A stretch of DNA of 11,841 nt. Source: CAIOSQ01 sp044359885 (GTDB taxonomy: Bacteria > Pseudomonadota > Alphaproteobacteria > CACIAM-22H2). Where the stretch lies: the NCBI GenBank assembly GCA_044359885.1, contig JBIKLI010000118.1, positions 1 through 11,841 of the forward strand, read 5' to 3'. This document shows positions 1-6,601 of this stretch, in pieces. The position numbers and the translations under genes are program-made. The notes beneath the pieces are model-generated. The model worked only from the letters and a program-made list of their open reading frames with translations, did not search any database and was not told the DNA's origin. How positions within the stretch are numbered: position 1 is the first letter of the stretch; the number at the start of each line of letters is the position of its first letter.

Positions 1-828
1 GAACATGTTGAGGCCCTTGCGCGCGTCGAGCAGCGCGATGTCCTGCGGCGTCGAGACGATCACGGCGCCGGCGAGCGGGACGCGCTGCGCCATCGTCAGC
101 TGGGCGTCGCCTGTGCCCGGCGGCATATCGACGACCAGGACGTCGAGTTCGCCCCAGGCCACGTCGCGCAGCATCTGCTCGAGCGCGCTCATGACCATCG
201 GTCCGCGCCAGATCATCGGCGTGTCCTCGGCCACCAGGAAGCCCATCGACATCACCTTGACGCCGTAGTTCTGCATCGGGGTCAGGGTCTTGCCGTCCGG
301 CGACCCCGGTCGTCCGGAGATCCCCATCATCCGCGGCTGCGACGGTCCGTAGATGTCGGCGTCGAGGATCCCGATGCGCAGCCCCTTGGCTGCCAGCGCC
401 AGGGCGAGGTTGGTCGCGGTGGTCGACTTCCCGACCCCGCCCTTGCCGGACGCGACGGCGACGATGTGGCGGACACCCGGCACCAGTTGCTTGCCGCCCG
501 GGCTGTTGGGGCCGCCCGCGGGTCCGGTTCCGGCGGCGCGCGGCGCCGCCGGTGCAGGGCCGGGGCCGCTCGCGCCACGTTCGGCGGTGAGCACGACGCT
601 GGCAGACAGGACGCCAGGCAGGGCCGCCACGGCCATTTCCGCGGCCTTGCGCAACGGCTCCAGATGCGGACCGCGCCTGGCTTCGACCTCGAGCGAGAAG
701 GCGACATGGCCATCGCGAAGGGCGAGGCCTTTCACCATTCCGAGAGAGACGATGTCCTGACGCCGGTCCGGATCCAGGATCCGCCCGAGGGCGCCCAGCA
801 CATCGGCTTCGGTCGGCTGTCGCGCCAT
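1..828 (-). CDS. mrp: Mrp/ApbC-family iron-sulfur cluster carrier ATPase (3' part missing)
   Basis: P-loop ATPase of the Mrp/NBP35 family, a cytosolic scaffold that carries Fe-S clusters to target enzymes. The 276 visible residues begin at an ATG (complement of 826-828) preceded by a good AGGAA ribosome-binding site. Residues 1-80 match the N-terminal MIP18/DUF59-type domain of bacterial Mrp proteins. A low-complexity Ala/Pro/Gly linker follows at about 84-115. The ATPase domain then shows the deviant Walker A motif GKGGVGKS (residues 128-135), the DADIYGPSQP switch segment (155-164), the DMPPGTGD motif (234-241) and the family segment ALLDARKGLNMF at the window edge. The frame stays open to base 1, so the gene runs out of the window. 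The C-terminal CxxC that binds the cluster lies outside and cannot be checked. It is divergent from hflK. Family assignment is firm; the physiological client is not visible. Confidence 0.95.
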   Translation of the reverse strand, partial: MARQPTEADVLGALGRILDPDRRQDIVSLGMVKGLALRDGHVAFSLEVEARRGPHLEPLRKAAEMAVAALPGVLSASVVLTAERGASGPGPAPAAPRAAGTGPAGGPNSPGGKQLVPGVRHIVAVASGKGGVGKSTTATNLALALAAKGLRIGILDADIYGPSQPRMMGISGRPGSPDGKTLTPMQNYGVKVMSMGFLVAEDTPMIWRGPMVMSALEQMLRDVAWGELDVLVVDMPPGTGDAQLTMAQRVPLAGAVIVSTPQDIALLDARKGLNMF

Positions 829-845
829 GGATCGTTTCCTTTTCG

Positions 846-873
846 CTTGAATTCGCCGCCGCTTGGCCAATAT
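846..873 (+). promoter_or_regulatory. Candidate heat-shock (RpoH/sigma32-type) promoter for hflK-hflC-degP
   Basis: CTTGAA at 846-851 and GCCAATAT at 866-873 are separated by 14 bases. This resembles the sigma32 consensus known from E. coli (CTTGAA, 13-15 bases, CCCCATnT), with two mismatches in the -10 part. A start near base 880 would give a leader of about 140 bases before hflK. Heat-shock control would suit a membrane and periplasm quality-control operon. The overlapping TTGAAT (847-852) with TATCTC 18 bases downstream could instead be a weak sigma70 promoter. Confidence 0.4.
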
Positions 874-918
874 CTCCGGCCGGAGCGGTCGTCGGCGGCA
901 TCGTCGCCGGCGCCGCGA

Positions 919-947
919 GATATAAGATCCGCAGCATGGCGCGCCAA
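919..947 (-). promoter_or_regulatory. Candidate sigma70-type promoter for mrp
   Basis: On the minus strand TTGGCG (complement of 942-947) is followed after exactly 17 bases by TATATC (complement of 919-924). Each hexamer matches four of six consensus positions and the spacing is ideal. The predicted start would lie near base 912, leaving a leader of about 85 bases before the mrp ATG. The -10 lies in a short AT-rich island within a very GC-rich spacer. This is read by eye with no transcript data. Confidence 0.4.
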
Positions 948-1023
948 GCGCCGATCCCGGCTGCGCAACCAACGGCGTCGCATCCAGTCCATCGGGGCGT
1001 GCCAGTCTATTCGGAGGCGAGAC

Positions 1024-2223
1024 ATGCCCTGGTCGCAAGGTGGTGGTCCCTGGGGGGGATCGGGTGGTGGCGGCGGCGGAGGCAAAAGCCCCTGGGGCAG
1101 GCCGCCATCGGGCGGCGGCGGCGGCGGTGGCGGCGGCGGCGGTGGGGGAGGCGGCGGTGGGCCGTTCGGCGGCGGACAGCCGCCCAACATCGAGGATCTG
1201 ATCCGCCGTTCCCAGGACCGTATCCGCAACGTGCTGCCGGGCGGCGGTTTCGGCGGGATCCGTGGGATCGCGGCGCTGGTGGGGCTGGCCGCCATCGTCT
1301 GGATCGGCAGCGGCCTCTACATCGTCCAGCCCAACGAAGTCGGCATCGTCCTTCGGTTCGGTCAGGCCGTCAGGCTCGACGGGCCGGGGTGGAACTATCA
1401 CCTGCCCCGTCCGATCGAGGCGGTGATCAAGCCGTCGGTGACCGCCGTCAACTCGATGGATATCGGGTTCCGGTCGGCGGGCGAGGCGCGCGGCCGGGCC
1501 GTGACGCGGCCCGAAGAGGGCCAGATGCTGACCGGCGACGAGAACATCCTCGACATCCAGTACACGGTGTTCTGGCGGATCAAGAACGCGCGCGACTTCG
1601 TCTTCAACATCTTCGCGCCCGAGGGGACGGTGCGTGCCGCCGCCGAAAGCGCGATGCGCGAGGTCGTCGGCAACATGCGCGCGCAGGAAGCGCTGGCCCA
1701 GGGCCGTATCGCGATCGAGAGCAACACCCAGAGGCTGCTCCAGGAGATTCTCGACGAATACAAGGCCGGGATCGAGATCACCCAGGTCCAGCTGCGCGGC
1801 GTGGAACCGCCGGCGCAGGTCATCGACGCCTTCCGCGACGTGCAGCGCGCCCAGGCCGATCGCGAGCGTCTGCGCAACGAGGCGGAGTCCTATCGCAACC
1901 AGATCGTGCCGGAGGCGCGCGGCCAGGCCCAGCGCATCGTGCAGGAGGCCGAGGCGTATCGCCAGCAGGTGCTGGCCCAGGCGCAGGGCGAGGCGCAGCG
2001 CTTCACGTCGCTGTACGAGGCCTACAGGCTGGCGCCCGAAGTCACCAAGCGGCGCCTCTATCTCGAGACGATGGAAGAAATGCTTGCCAAGACCAACAAG
2101 GTGATCATCGATCAGTCCGGCGGCCAGTCGGGCGTCGTGCCGTTCCTGCCGCTGCAGGACATGATGCGGCGTCCGGCCACTCAGCCCGGGCAATCCGGCC
2201 AGCCCACGGGAGCGCGCCCATGA
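1024..2223 (+). CDS. hflK: HflK, membrane-anchored SPFH-domain modulator of FtsH protease
   Basis: HflK pairs with HflC in a large inner-membrane assembly around the AAA protease FtsH and tunes degradation of membrane proteins. The 399-residue product starts at an ATG with a GGAGG site six bases upstream (1013-1017). The cytosolic N-terminus is extremely Gly-rich (residues 5-51), including 17 consecutive glycines at 30-46. One membrane segment lies at about 79-101. The SPFH/band-7 domain follows, starting at VQPNEVGIVLRFG (101-113) and continuing through the YTVFWRIKNARDF segment (180-192). A long Ala/Gln/Glu/Arg-rich coiled-coil helix spans about 270-330, and a Gln/Pro-rich tail closes the protein. 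The length and order are normal for the family. The stop overlaps the hflC start (ATGA), so the two are probably translationally coupled. The frame stays open far upstream, but the ribosome-binding site and the family's N-terminus fix the start here. Confidence 0.96.
   Translation: MPWSQGGGPWGGSGGGGGGGKSPWGRPPSGGGGGGGGGGGGGGGGGPFGGGQPPNIEDLIRRSQDRIRNVLPGGGFGGIRGIAALVGLAAIVWIGSGLYIVQPNEVGIVLRFGQAVRLDGPGWNYHLPRPIEAVIKPSVTAVNSMDIGFRSAGEARGRAVTRPEEGQMLTGDENILDIQYTVFWRIKNARDFVFNIFAPEGTVRAAAESAMREVVGNMRAQEALAQGRIAIESNTQRLLQEILDEYKAGIEITQVQLRGVEPPAQVIDAFRDVQRAQADRERLRNEAESYRNQIVPEARGQAQRIVQEAEAYRQQVLAQAQGEAQRFTSLYEAYRLAPEVTKRRLYLETMEEMLAKTNKVIIDQSGGQSGVVPFLPLQDMMRRPATQPGQSGQPTGARP
1111..1161 (+). 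repeat. GGN triplet tract encoding 17 consecutive glycines in HflK
   Basis: Seventeen glycine codons in a row: runs of five and four GGC are broken by GGT, then a mixture of GGT, GGG, GGA and GGC. It lies in the cytosolic N-terminal region of HflK, where Gly-rich sequence is usual in the family. Length changes by whole triplets would keep the reading frame. Mixed codons in the 3' half should limit slippage. Confidence 0.9.
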
Positions 2224-3098
2224 AGACCGGTATCGCGACGATCGCCCTCGCCGCCGTCGGCGCCATGGCGGCGATCCTCTACACCAGCCTCTTCGTCGTC
2301 GACCAGCGCAAGCAGGCGCTGGTGATCGAGTTCGGCAACCCGCAACGGATCATCCAGCAGGCCGGCCTGCACTGGAAGAAGCCCTGGCAGAACGTCATGT
2401 TCTTCGACAAGCGTCTGCTGGATTTCGATGCGGACGCCCAGGAGGTGACGCTGGGCGACCAGCGCCGCATGGTCGTCGACGCCTATGTCCGCTACCACAT
2501 CGTCGATCCGCTGGAATTCTTCAAGACGGTCCAGACCGAAACGGCCTTCCGGCAGCGCCTCGGCGCGGTGGTGAACTCGACGCTGCGCAACGCGCTGGGA
2601 CAGGTGCCGTTCGCGGCGCTGCTTTCCGACCGCCGCGCCGCGATCATGCGCGGCGTGCGCGACCAGGTCGCTCGCGAATCGCAGCAATTCGGAGTGCGCG
2701 TGGAAGATGTCCGCTTCATGCGGGCCGATCTCCACCCCGACAACAGCCCGGCGATCTTCCGCCGCATGCAGACCGAGCGTGAGCGGGAAGCGCGCGAGGC
2801 CCGGGCGCAGGGGTCCGAGCAGGCGCAGCGCATCCGCGCCGAGGCCGAGCGCGAGAAGACGATCCTGCTCGCCGATGCCCAGCGTCAGTCCCAGATCCTC
2901 CGTGGTCAGGGCGACGCGGAAGCGACCCGGGTCTACGCCGAAGCCTTCGGGCGCGATCCGGCCTTCTACGATTTCTGGCGGTCGCTGGAGGCGCAGCGCA
3001 AGGCGCTCGGCGAGGGGACGACCCTGCTGCTGTCGCCGGACGGGGATTTCTTCAGGTTCTTCCGCGATATGGAAGGGCGCGCGCCAACCCGGCCCTGA
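2220..3098 (+). CDS. hflC: HflC, SPFH-domain partner of HflK
   Basis: Second subunit of the HflKC complex that surrounds and regulates FtsH in the inner membrane. The 292-residue product has an N-terminal membrane anchor at about residues 4-26. The band-7 domain begins at VVDQRKQALVIEFG (26-39), with the conserved LHWKKPW segment just after. A charged Glu/Arg/Ala-rich helix follows around 185-235, where the family multimerises. The C-terminal segment GEGTTLLLSPDGDFFRFF is typical of HflC. The ATG overlaps the hflK stop in an ATGA arrangement, with no separate strong ribosome-binding site needed if coupled. Despite the family name (high frequency of lysogenisation) and older protease labels, there is no catalytic motif. 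degP follows 36 bases downstream with no visible terminator between, so the three genes are probably co-transcribed (inference). Confidence 0.96.
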   Translation: MKTGIATIALAAVGAMAAILYTSLFVVDQRKQALVIEFGNPQRIIQQAGLHWKKPWQNVMFFDKRLLDFDADAQEVTLGDQRRMVVDAYVRYHIVDPLEFFKTVQTETAFRQRLGAVVNSTLRNALGQVPFAALLSDRRAAIMRGVRDQVARESQQFGVRVEDVRFMRADLHPDNSPAIFRRMQTEREREAREARAQGSEQAQRIRAEAEREKTILLADAQRQSQILRGQGDAEATRVYAEAFGRDPAFYDFWRSLEAQRKALGEGTTLLLSPDGDFFRFFRDMEGRAPTRP

Positions 3099-3134
3099 TC
3101 CGGGTGGCGCAAAGCGAGGGGAAGCGGGGTCCAC

Positions 3135-4631
3135 ATGGGTTCGATGTTCCGGGCCATATTGGCCAGCGCCGTCGTTGCGGCGATCGGCATCTCGTCCGGG
3201 ATTGGCGTCGCCCAGTCCCGGCTTAACGCGCCGGGGGCGCCGGCGGCGGGCTTTGCCGATCTGGCCGAGCGGCTGCTGCCTTCGGTGGTCAACATCTCGA
3301 CGACGCAGGTCGTGCGCCAGGACCGGACGCCCGGCCAGCGCCGGCCCGAGACCCCGCAATTCCCGCCGGGTTCGCCTTTCGAGGAATTCTTCCGCGAGTT
3401 CTTCGAGCGCGGCGGTCGTGGCGGCCAGGATCAGGCGCCGCGTCGTGCCCAGTCGCTCGGGTCCGGCTTCATCGTCGACCCGTCGGGCATCGTGGTGACC
3501 AACAACCACGTGATCGCCGAAGCCGACGAGATCAAGGTGACGCTGCACGACAACACCGAATTGCCTGCCAAGCTTCTCGGCCGCGATGCGAAGACCGACC
3601 TGGCCGTGCTTCAGGTCTCCAGCACGCGGCCGCTGCCGGCGCTCAGCTTCGGGAACTCCGACCACATGCGGATCGGCGACTGGGTTCTGGCGATCGGCAA
3701 TCCCTTCGGCCTGGGCGGCACGGTCACGGCCGGCATCCTTTCGGCGCGGGCCCGGGACATCAACACCGGGCCCTACGACGATTTCCTGCAGACCGATGCA
3801 GCCATCAACCGCGGCAATTCCGGTGGGCCGCTGTTCAACATGTCCGGCGAAGTGGTCGGCATCAATACGGCGATCTACTCGCCGACCGGCGGCTCGATCG
3901 GCATCGGCTTCGCCGTTCCGTCCTCGCTGGCCGCACCGATCGTCGCACAGTTGCGCGAGTTCGGCCGCACGAGGCGTGGCTGGCTGGGCGTCAACATCCA
4001 GACCGTCACCGACGAAATCGCCGAAAGCATCGGGCTGTCGCGCGCGCGCGGCGCGCTGGTGGCGCGCGTCACCGAAAAGGGCCCGGCGGAGACGGCCGGC
4101 ATCCAGTCCGGCGACGTGATCCTGCGTTTCGACGGCAAGGACGTGACCGACATGCGACGGTTGCCGCGGATCGTGGCCGAGACCGCCGTCGGCAAGGCGG
4201 TGAAGGTCGAGGTCTGGCGACGCAACCAGACCATCGTGCTCGACGCGATGCTGGGCGAACTCGAGGAGAACGAACAGCAGGCATCCGCCCCGCAGCGACC
4301 GCGCCAGCAGCCGGCGGCCCCGGCCACGGTCGGCGCGCTCGGCATGCAGCTGAGCGTCATGACCCCCGAATTGCGCGAGCGCTTCCAGATCCCGGCGGCC
4401 TCCAAGGGCGTGGTCGTGACCAAGGTCGATGACGGCTCCACGGCGGGGGAACGCGGATTGCGGGTCGGCGACGTGATCGTCGAGGTCGCGCAGCAGGAGG
4501 TCACCCAGCCGGCGCAGGTGCTGGAGAAGGTGCAGGAGGCGCGTCGCGCGAACCGGCGCAGCGTCCTCATCATGGTCGAGCGCTCGGGCGAGCAGCGTTT
4601 CGTCGGATTGCCGGTCGAGCCGCGCGGCTGA
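3135..4631 (+). CDS. degP: DegP/HtrA-family periplasmic serine endoprotease (Do type)
   Basis: Periplasmic protease/chaperone of the Do (DegP/DegQ/MucD) subgroup, which degrades misfolded envelope proteins. The 498-residue product starts at an ATG with a GAGGGGAAG purine stretch about ten bases upstream; a second ATG at codon 4 is a possible alternative. Residues 1-27 form a Sec-type signal peptide ending near GVAQS. The trypsin-like domain carries the complete triad: His125 in TNNHVI, Asp155 in KTDLAVL and Ser229 in GNSGGPL. A Gly/Arg/Pro-rich and Phe-rich LA-loop-like insert lies at about 63-105. PDZ1 covers about 282-370 and PDZ2 about 400-490, joined by a Gln/Pro/Ala linker (380-398). All key residues are present, so it should be active. 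It sits directly after hflKC, so cytoplasmic-membrane and periplasmic quality control are grouped here. Whether it is the DegP or DegQ counterpart cannot be settled from one sequence. Confidence 0.95.
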   Translation: MGSMFRAILASAVVAAIGISSGIGVAQSRLNAPGAPAAGFADLAERLLPSVVNISTTQVVRQDRTPGQRRPETPQFPPGSPFEEFFREFFERGGRGGQDQAPRRAQSLGSGFIVDPSGIVVTNNHVIAEADEIKVTLHDNTELPAKLLGRDAKTDLAVLQVSSTRPLPALSFGNSDHMRIGDWVLAIGNPFGLGGTVTAGILSARARDINTGPYDDFLQTDAAINRGNSGGPLFNMSGEVVGINTAIYSPTGGSIGIGFAVPSSLAAPIVAQLREFGRTRRGWLGVNIQTVTDEIAESIGLSRARGALVARVTEKGPAETAGIQSGDVILRFDGKDVTDMRRLPRIVAETAVGKAVKVEVWRRNQTIVLDAMLGELEENEQQASAPQRPRQQPAAPATVGALGMQLSVMTPELRERFQIPAASKGVVVTKVDDGSTAGERGLRVGDVIVEVAQQEVTQPAQVLEKVQEARRANRRSVLIMVERSGEQRFVGLPVEPRG

Positions 4632-4665
4632 GACCGTCGCCGGCGCGCCGGGGAGGGCGCGCGAC

Positions 4666-5853
4666 ATGGCCCTGCTCACGCGCCGCGAGGCGGTCTCCGG
4701 CGTTGCCGCGCTGGCTGCAGCCGGTGCCGCCGCGGCGGCGGAACCGGTGCGCATCGGGCTGCTGCTCGACATGACGGGCCCGCTGGCCCTCACCTCGGAG
4801 GACATCGCCTCCGGCTTCGCCCTGGCGCTGGATGCCGCCGGCCGCGAAGCGGGGGGACGCCCGCTGAAGATCGTGCTGGAGGACAGCGCCGGCAATCCGG
4901 CCCGGGCGGCCGAACGCTTTGCCAAGCTCGTGCAGGGCGAGGGGGTGGATATCGTCGTCGGCCCGACCGGGTCGCCCGAGGCGCTCGTCTTGCGTGACCT
5001 TGCCCATGCCCAGGGGGTGCCCCTGGTGATTCCGAACGCCGGTGCCACCGCGCTGACGGGCGAGAAATGCAGCCCGTTCGTGCTGCGTGTCTCCTATTCG
5101 CACGAGCAGGTCGTCGCGCCGCTGGCCACGTGGATGGTGCGGAACGGCATCGCGCGGAGCGCCTATCTGCTCGCCGCGGAGGGCATCGCCGGACGGGATC
5201 ACGCCGTGGCCTTCCGCAAGGCCTTCGCTGCCGCCGGCGGCACCGTCGCGGGCGAGGAATTCGTGCCCGCGACGGCCCAGGACTTCGCGCCTTATCTGGC
5301 CAAGGTGCGGCTTCGACCGACGGACGCGATCTTCGCTTCGTTCTTCGGCCTCGCGGCGGAGCGCTTCCTCGATGGCATCGACGTCTTCGGGCTGCGCTCG
5401 GCGCGGCTGTGCGGACCCGGCTGGCTGGTGTCGACGCTCGACATGGCGCGGATCGGCGCACGGGCAGCCGGCATCATCGGCGCCACGGCCTATCTGCCGG
5501 AACTCGACCTGGATGCGAACCGCGACTTCGTCGCCGCATTCGCGCGCCGGCATGGCCGGCCACCGAGCGAATTCGCGGCCCAGGGCTTCGATGCGGCGCG
5601 CCTGCTGCTCGCGGGCCTCGAGGCGCTCGAAGGAAACGTCGCCAATCGTCGGGCGACCGCGGCGATCCTCGCGCGCACCGGCTTCGAAGGTGCGCGCGGT
5701 CGTCTGGCGCTCGATCCGCGCACGAACAACGTCGTGCAGGACATCCACATCTTCGAGACAAGGCGGCGGCAGGGCGGCGAGGGCATCGGGTTCGAGATCC
5801 TGGCGCGGATCCCGGATGTTCGGGCGGAGCCCGAGGCCTGCCAGATGGGCTGA
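4666..5853 (+). CDS. ABC transporter substrate-binding protein, branched-chain amino acid/amide type (type 1 periplasmic fold)
   Basis: Periplasmic binding protein of the LivJ/Peripla_BP_6 group, 395 residues, a usual length. The N-terminus MALLTRREAV followed by an Ala-rich stretch ends in AAAAE near residue 26. It is a signal peptide with a twin arginine (6-7), so Tat export is possible, though the motif is incomplete and Sec is not excluded. The mature part opens with VRIGLLLDMTGPLA (28-41), then LEDSAGNP, VDIVVGPTGS and VPLVIPNAGA, all classic for the family. A purine-rich GGGGAGGG lies about nine bases before the ATG. It starts 34 bases after degP and may be read through from it. No permease or ATPase genes are present in the window, so it is either an orphan binding protein or serves a transporter encoded elsewhere. 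The ligand cannot be told from sequence; relatives bind amino acids, amides, urea or aromatic acids. It ends three bases before the ubiX stop (convergent). Confidence 0.88.
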   Translation: MALLTRREAVSGVAALAAAGAAAAAEPVRIGLLLDMTGPLALTSEDIASGFALALDAAGREAGGRPLKIVLEDSAGNPARAAERFAKLVQGEGVDIVVGPTGSPEALVLRDLAHAQGVPLVIPNAGATALTGEKCSPFVLRVSYSHEQVVAPLATWMVRNGIARSAYLLAAEGIAGRDHAVAFRKAFAAAGGTVAGEEFVPATAQDFAPYLAKVRLRPTDAIFASFFGLAAERFLDGIDVFGLRSARLCGPGWLVSTLDMARIGARAAGIIGATAYLPELDLDANRDFVAAFARRHGRPPSEFAAQGFDAARLLLAGLEALEGNVANRRATAAILARTGFEGARGRLALDPRTNNVVQDIHIFETRRRQGGEGIGFEILARIPDVRAEPEACQMG

Positions 5854-5856
5854 GCC

Positions 5857-6480
5857 TCAGCTCTCGCCGGTCCGTCGCCGCGGCCGGCGCCGCTTCGCTG
5901 CCGATGAATCGTCCGGTTCGCCCCAGCGGCGGACCAGGCCTGCCTCGAGACCGAAGAGATCGAGACAACGCCCGACCGAATGGTCCACGATGTCGTCGAT
6001 GCTGGCCGGTTCCCCGTAGAAGGCCGGGACGGGCGGCGCGACGATCGCACCCGCCTCGGTGACGGCGGCCATCGCGCGGATATGGCCCAGATGAAGCGGG
6101 GTTTCGCGCACCATCAGCACCAGCCGCCGCCGCTCCTTGAGCACCACGTCGGCGGCACGGGCGAGCAGTCCGGTCGACTGGCCATAGGCGATCTCGGAGA
6201 GGCTGCGGATCGAGCAGGGCGCCACCAGCATCCCGATGGTGCGGAAGGATCCCGACGCGATCGAGGCGCCGACATCGGTCGGCTTGTGGACATGGGTCGC
6301 GAGGGCGTGCACCTCGCGCAGTTTCAAGGTCGTCTCGTAGGCGAGGGTCAGTTCGGCTGACTGCGTCATCACCAGATGGGTCTCGATACCGGTCCGCTGC
6401 AGCGCCTGAAGCGCCCGGATCCCGTAGATCACCCCCGAGGCGCCTGAGATTCCGATGACGATCCGGGAGGGCGGGCCCAT
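5857..6480 (-). CDS. ubiX: UbiX, flavin prenyltransferase
   Basis: Joins a dimethylallyl group to FMN to make prenyl-FMN, the cofactor of UbiD-type decarboxylases in ubiquinone biosynthesis. The 207-residue product shows the FMN-binding GISGASG (residues 10-16), the SGSFRTIGMLVAPCS segment (76-90), the RAADVVLKERRRLVLMVRE block (108-126) and PAFYGEP (152-158), all diagnostic for UbiX/Pad1. I chose the ATG at 6480, which places RIVIGISGASG at the normal N-terminal position and has an AAGGA about nine bases upstream. An in-frame ATG at 6507 lacks a ribosome-binding site. The last 14 residues are a basic tail (KRRRPRRR) beyond the usual core. No ubiD lies in the window. It is divergent from pilZ and convergent with the binding-protein gene. 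Confidence 0.94.
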   Translation of the reverse strand: MGPPSRIVIGISGASGVIYGIRALQALQRTGIETHLVMTQSAELTLAYETTLKLREVHALATHVHKPTDVGASIASGSFRTIGMLVAPCSIRSLSEIAYGQSTGLLARAADVVLKERRRLVLMVRETPLHLGHIRAMAAVTEAGAIVAPPVPAFYGEPASIDDIVDHSVGRCLDLFGLEAGLVRRWGEPDDSSAAKRRRPRRRTGES

Positions 6481-6543
6481 GCGTGAAGGTCCTTGGCAAT
6501 GGCGCATCCGGGCATGTCCCGGACCATGGAAGCGGAGTCGCCG

Positions 6544-6571
6544 TTCATCTTCTGTTAAGCTATCCTACCTA
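6544..6571 (+). promoter_or_regulatory. Weak candidate promoter region for pilZ
   Basis: The 121-base spacer between the divergent ubiX and pilZ starts contains an AT-richer island at about 6541-6580. Within it TTCATC (6544-6549) and TACCTA (6566-6571) are 16 bases apart and could act as weak -35 and -10 elements. Matches are poor, so this marks the likely promoter region rather than a defined site. I see no comparable signal for ubiX on the other strand. Confidence 0.25.
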
Positions 6572-6601
6572 AACTCAAGGCCGTCCTGTCCAGGAGTCGC
6601 C

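Noticed and set aside
921..926. TATAAG as a plus-strand -10 for hflK
   Set aside because: It matches the -10 consensus well, but no acceptable -35 is found 16-19 bases upstream. The CTTGAA/GCCAATAT pair is a better candidate.
466..1023. Upstream in-frame extension of hflK
   Set aside because: The frame is open by chance through mrp antisense and the spacer. The GGAGG site at 1013-1017 and the family N-terminus place the start at 1024.
732..1295. Minus-strand open frame in the mrp/hflK spacer with a long proline run
   Set aside because: The prolines are the antisense of the HflK glycine tract. The remainder has no family resemblance and overlaps mrp in another frame on the same strand.
2181..5048. 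A 955-codon open frame on the minus strand across hflC, degP and the binding-protein gene
   Set aside because: It is antisense to three well-recognised genes, is rich in Arg/His/Asp low-complexity sequence and shows no family motif. Such shadows are expected in GC-rich coding DNA.
5860..5910. GC-rich inverted repeats near the ubiX 3' end as a terminator
   Set aside because: They are short overlapping GC palindromes inside the ubiX coding sequence with no following U-run on either strand.
6455..6601. Longer start for the PilZ protein
   Set aside because: It would overlap the start of ubiX and add about 49 residues without PilZ resemblance. AGGAG before 6602 fits better.
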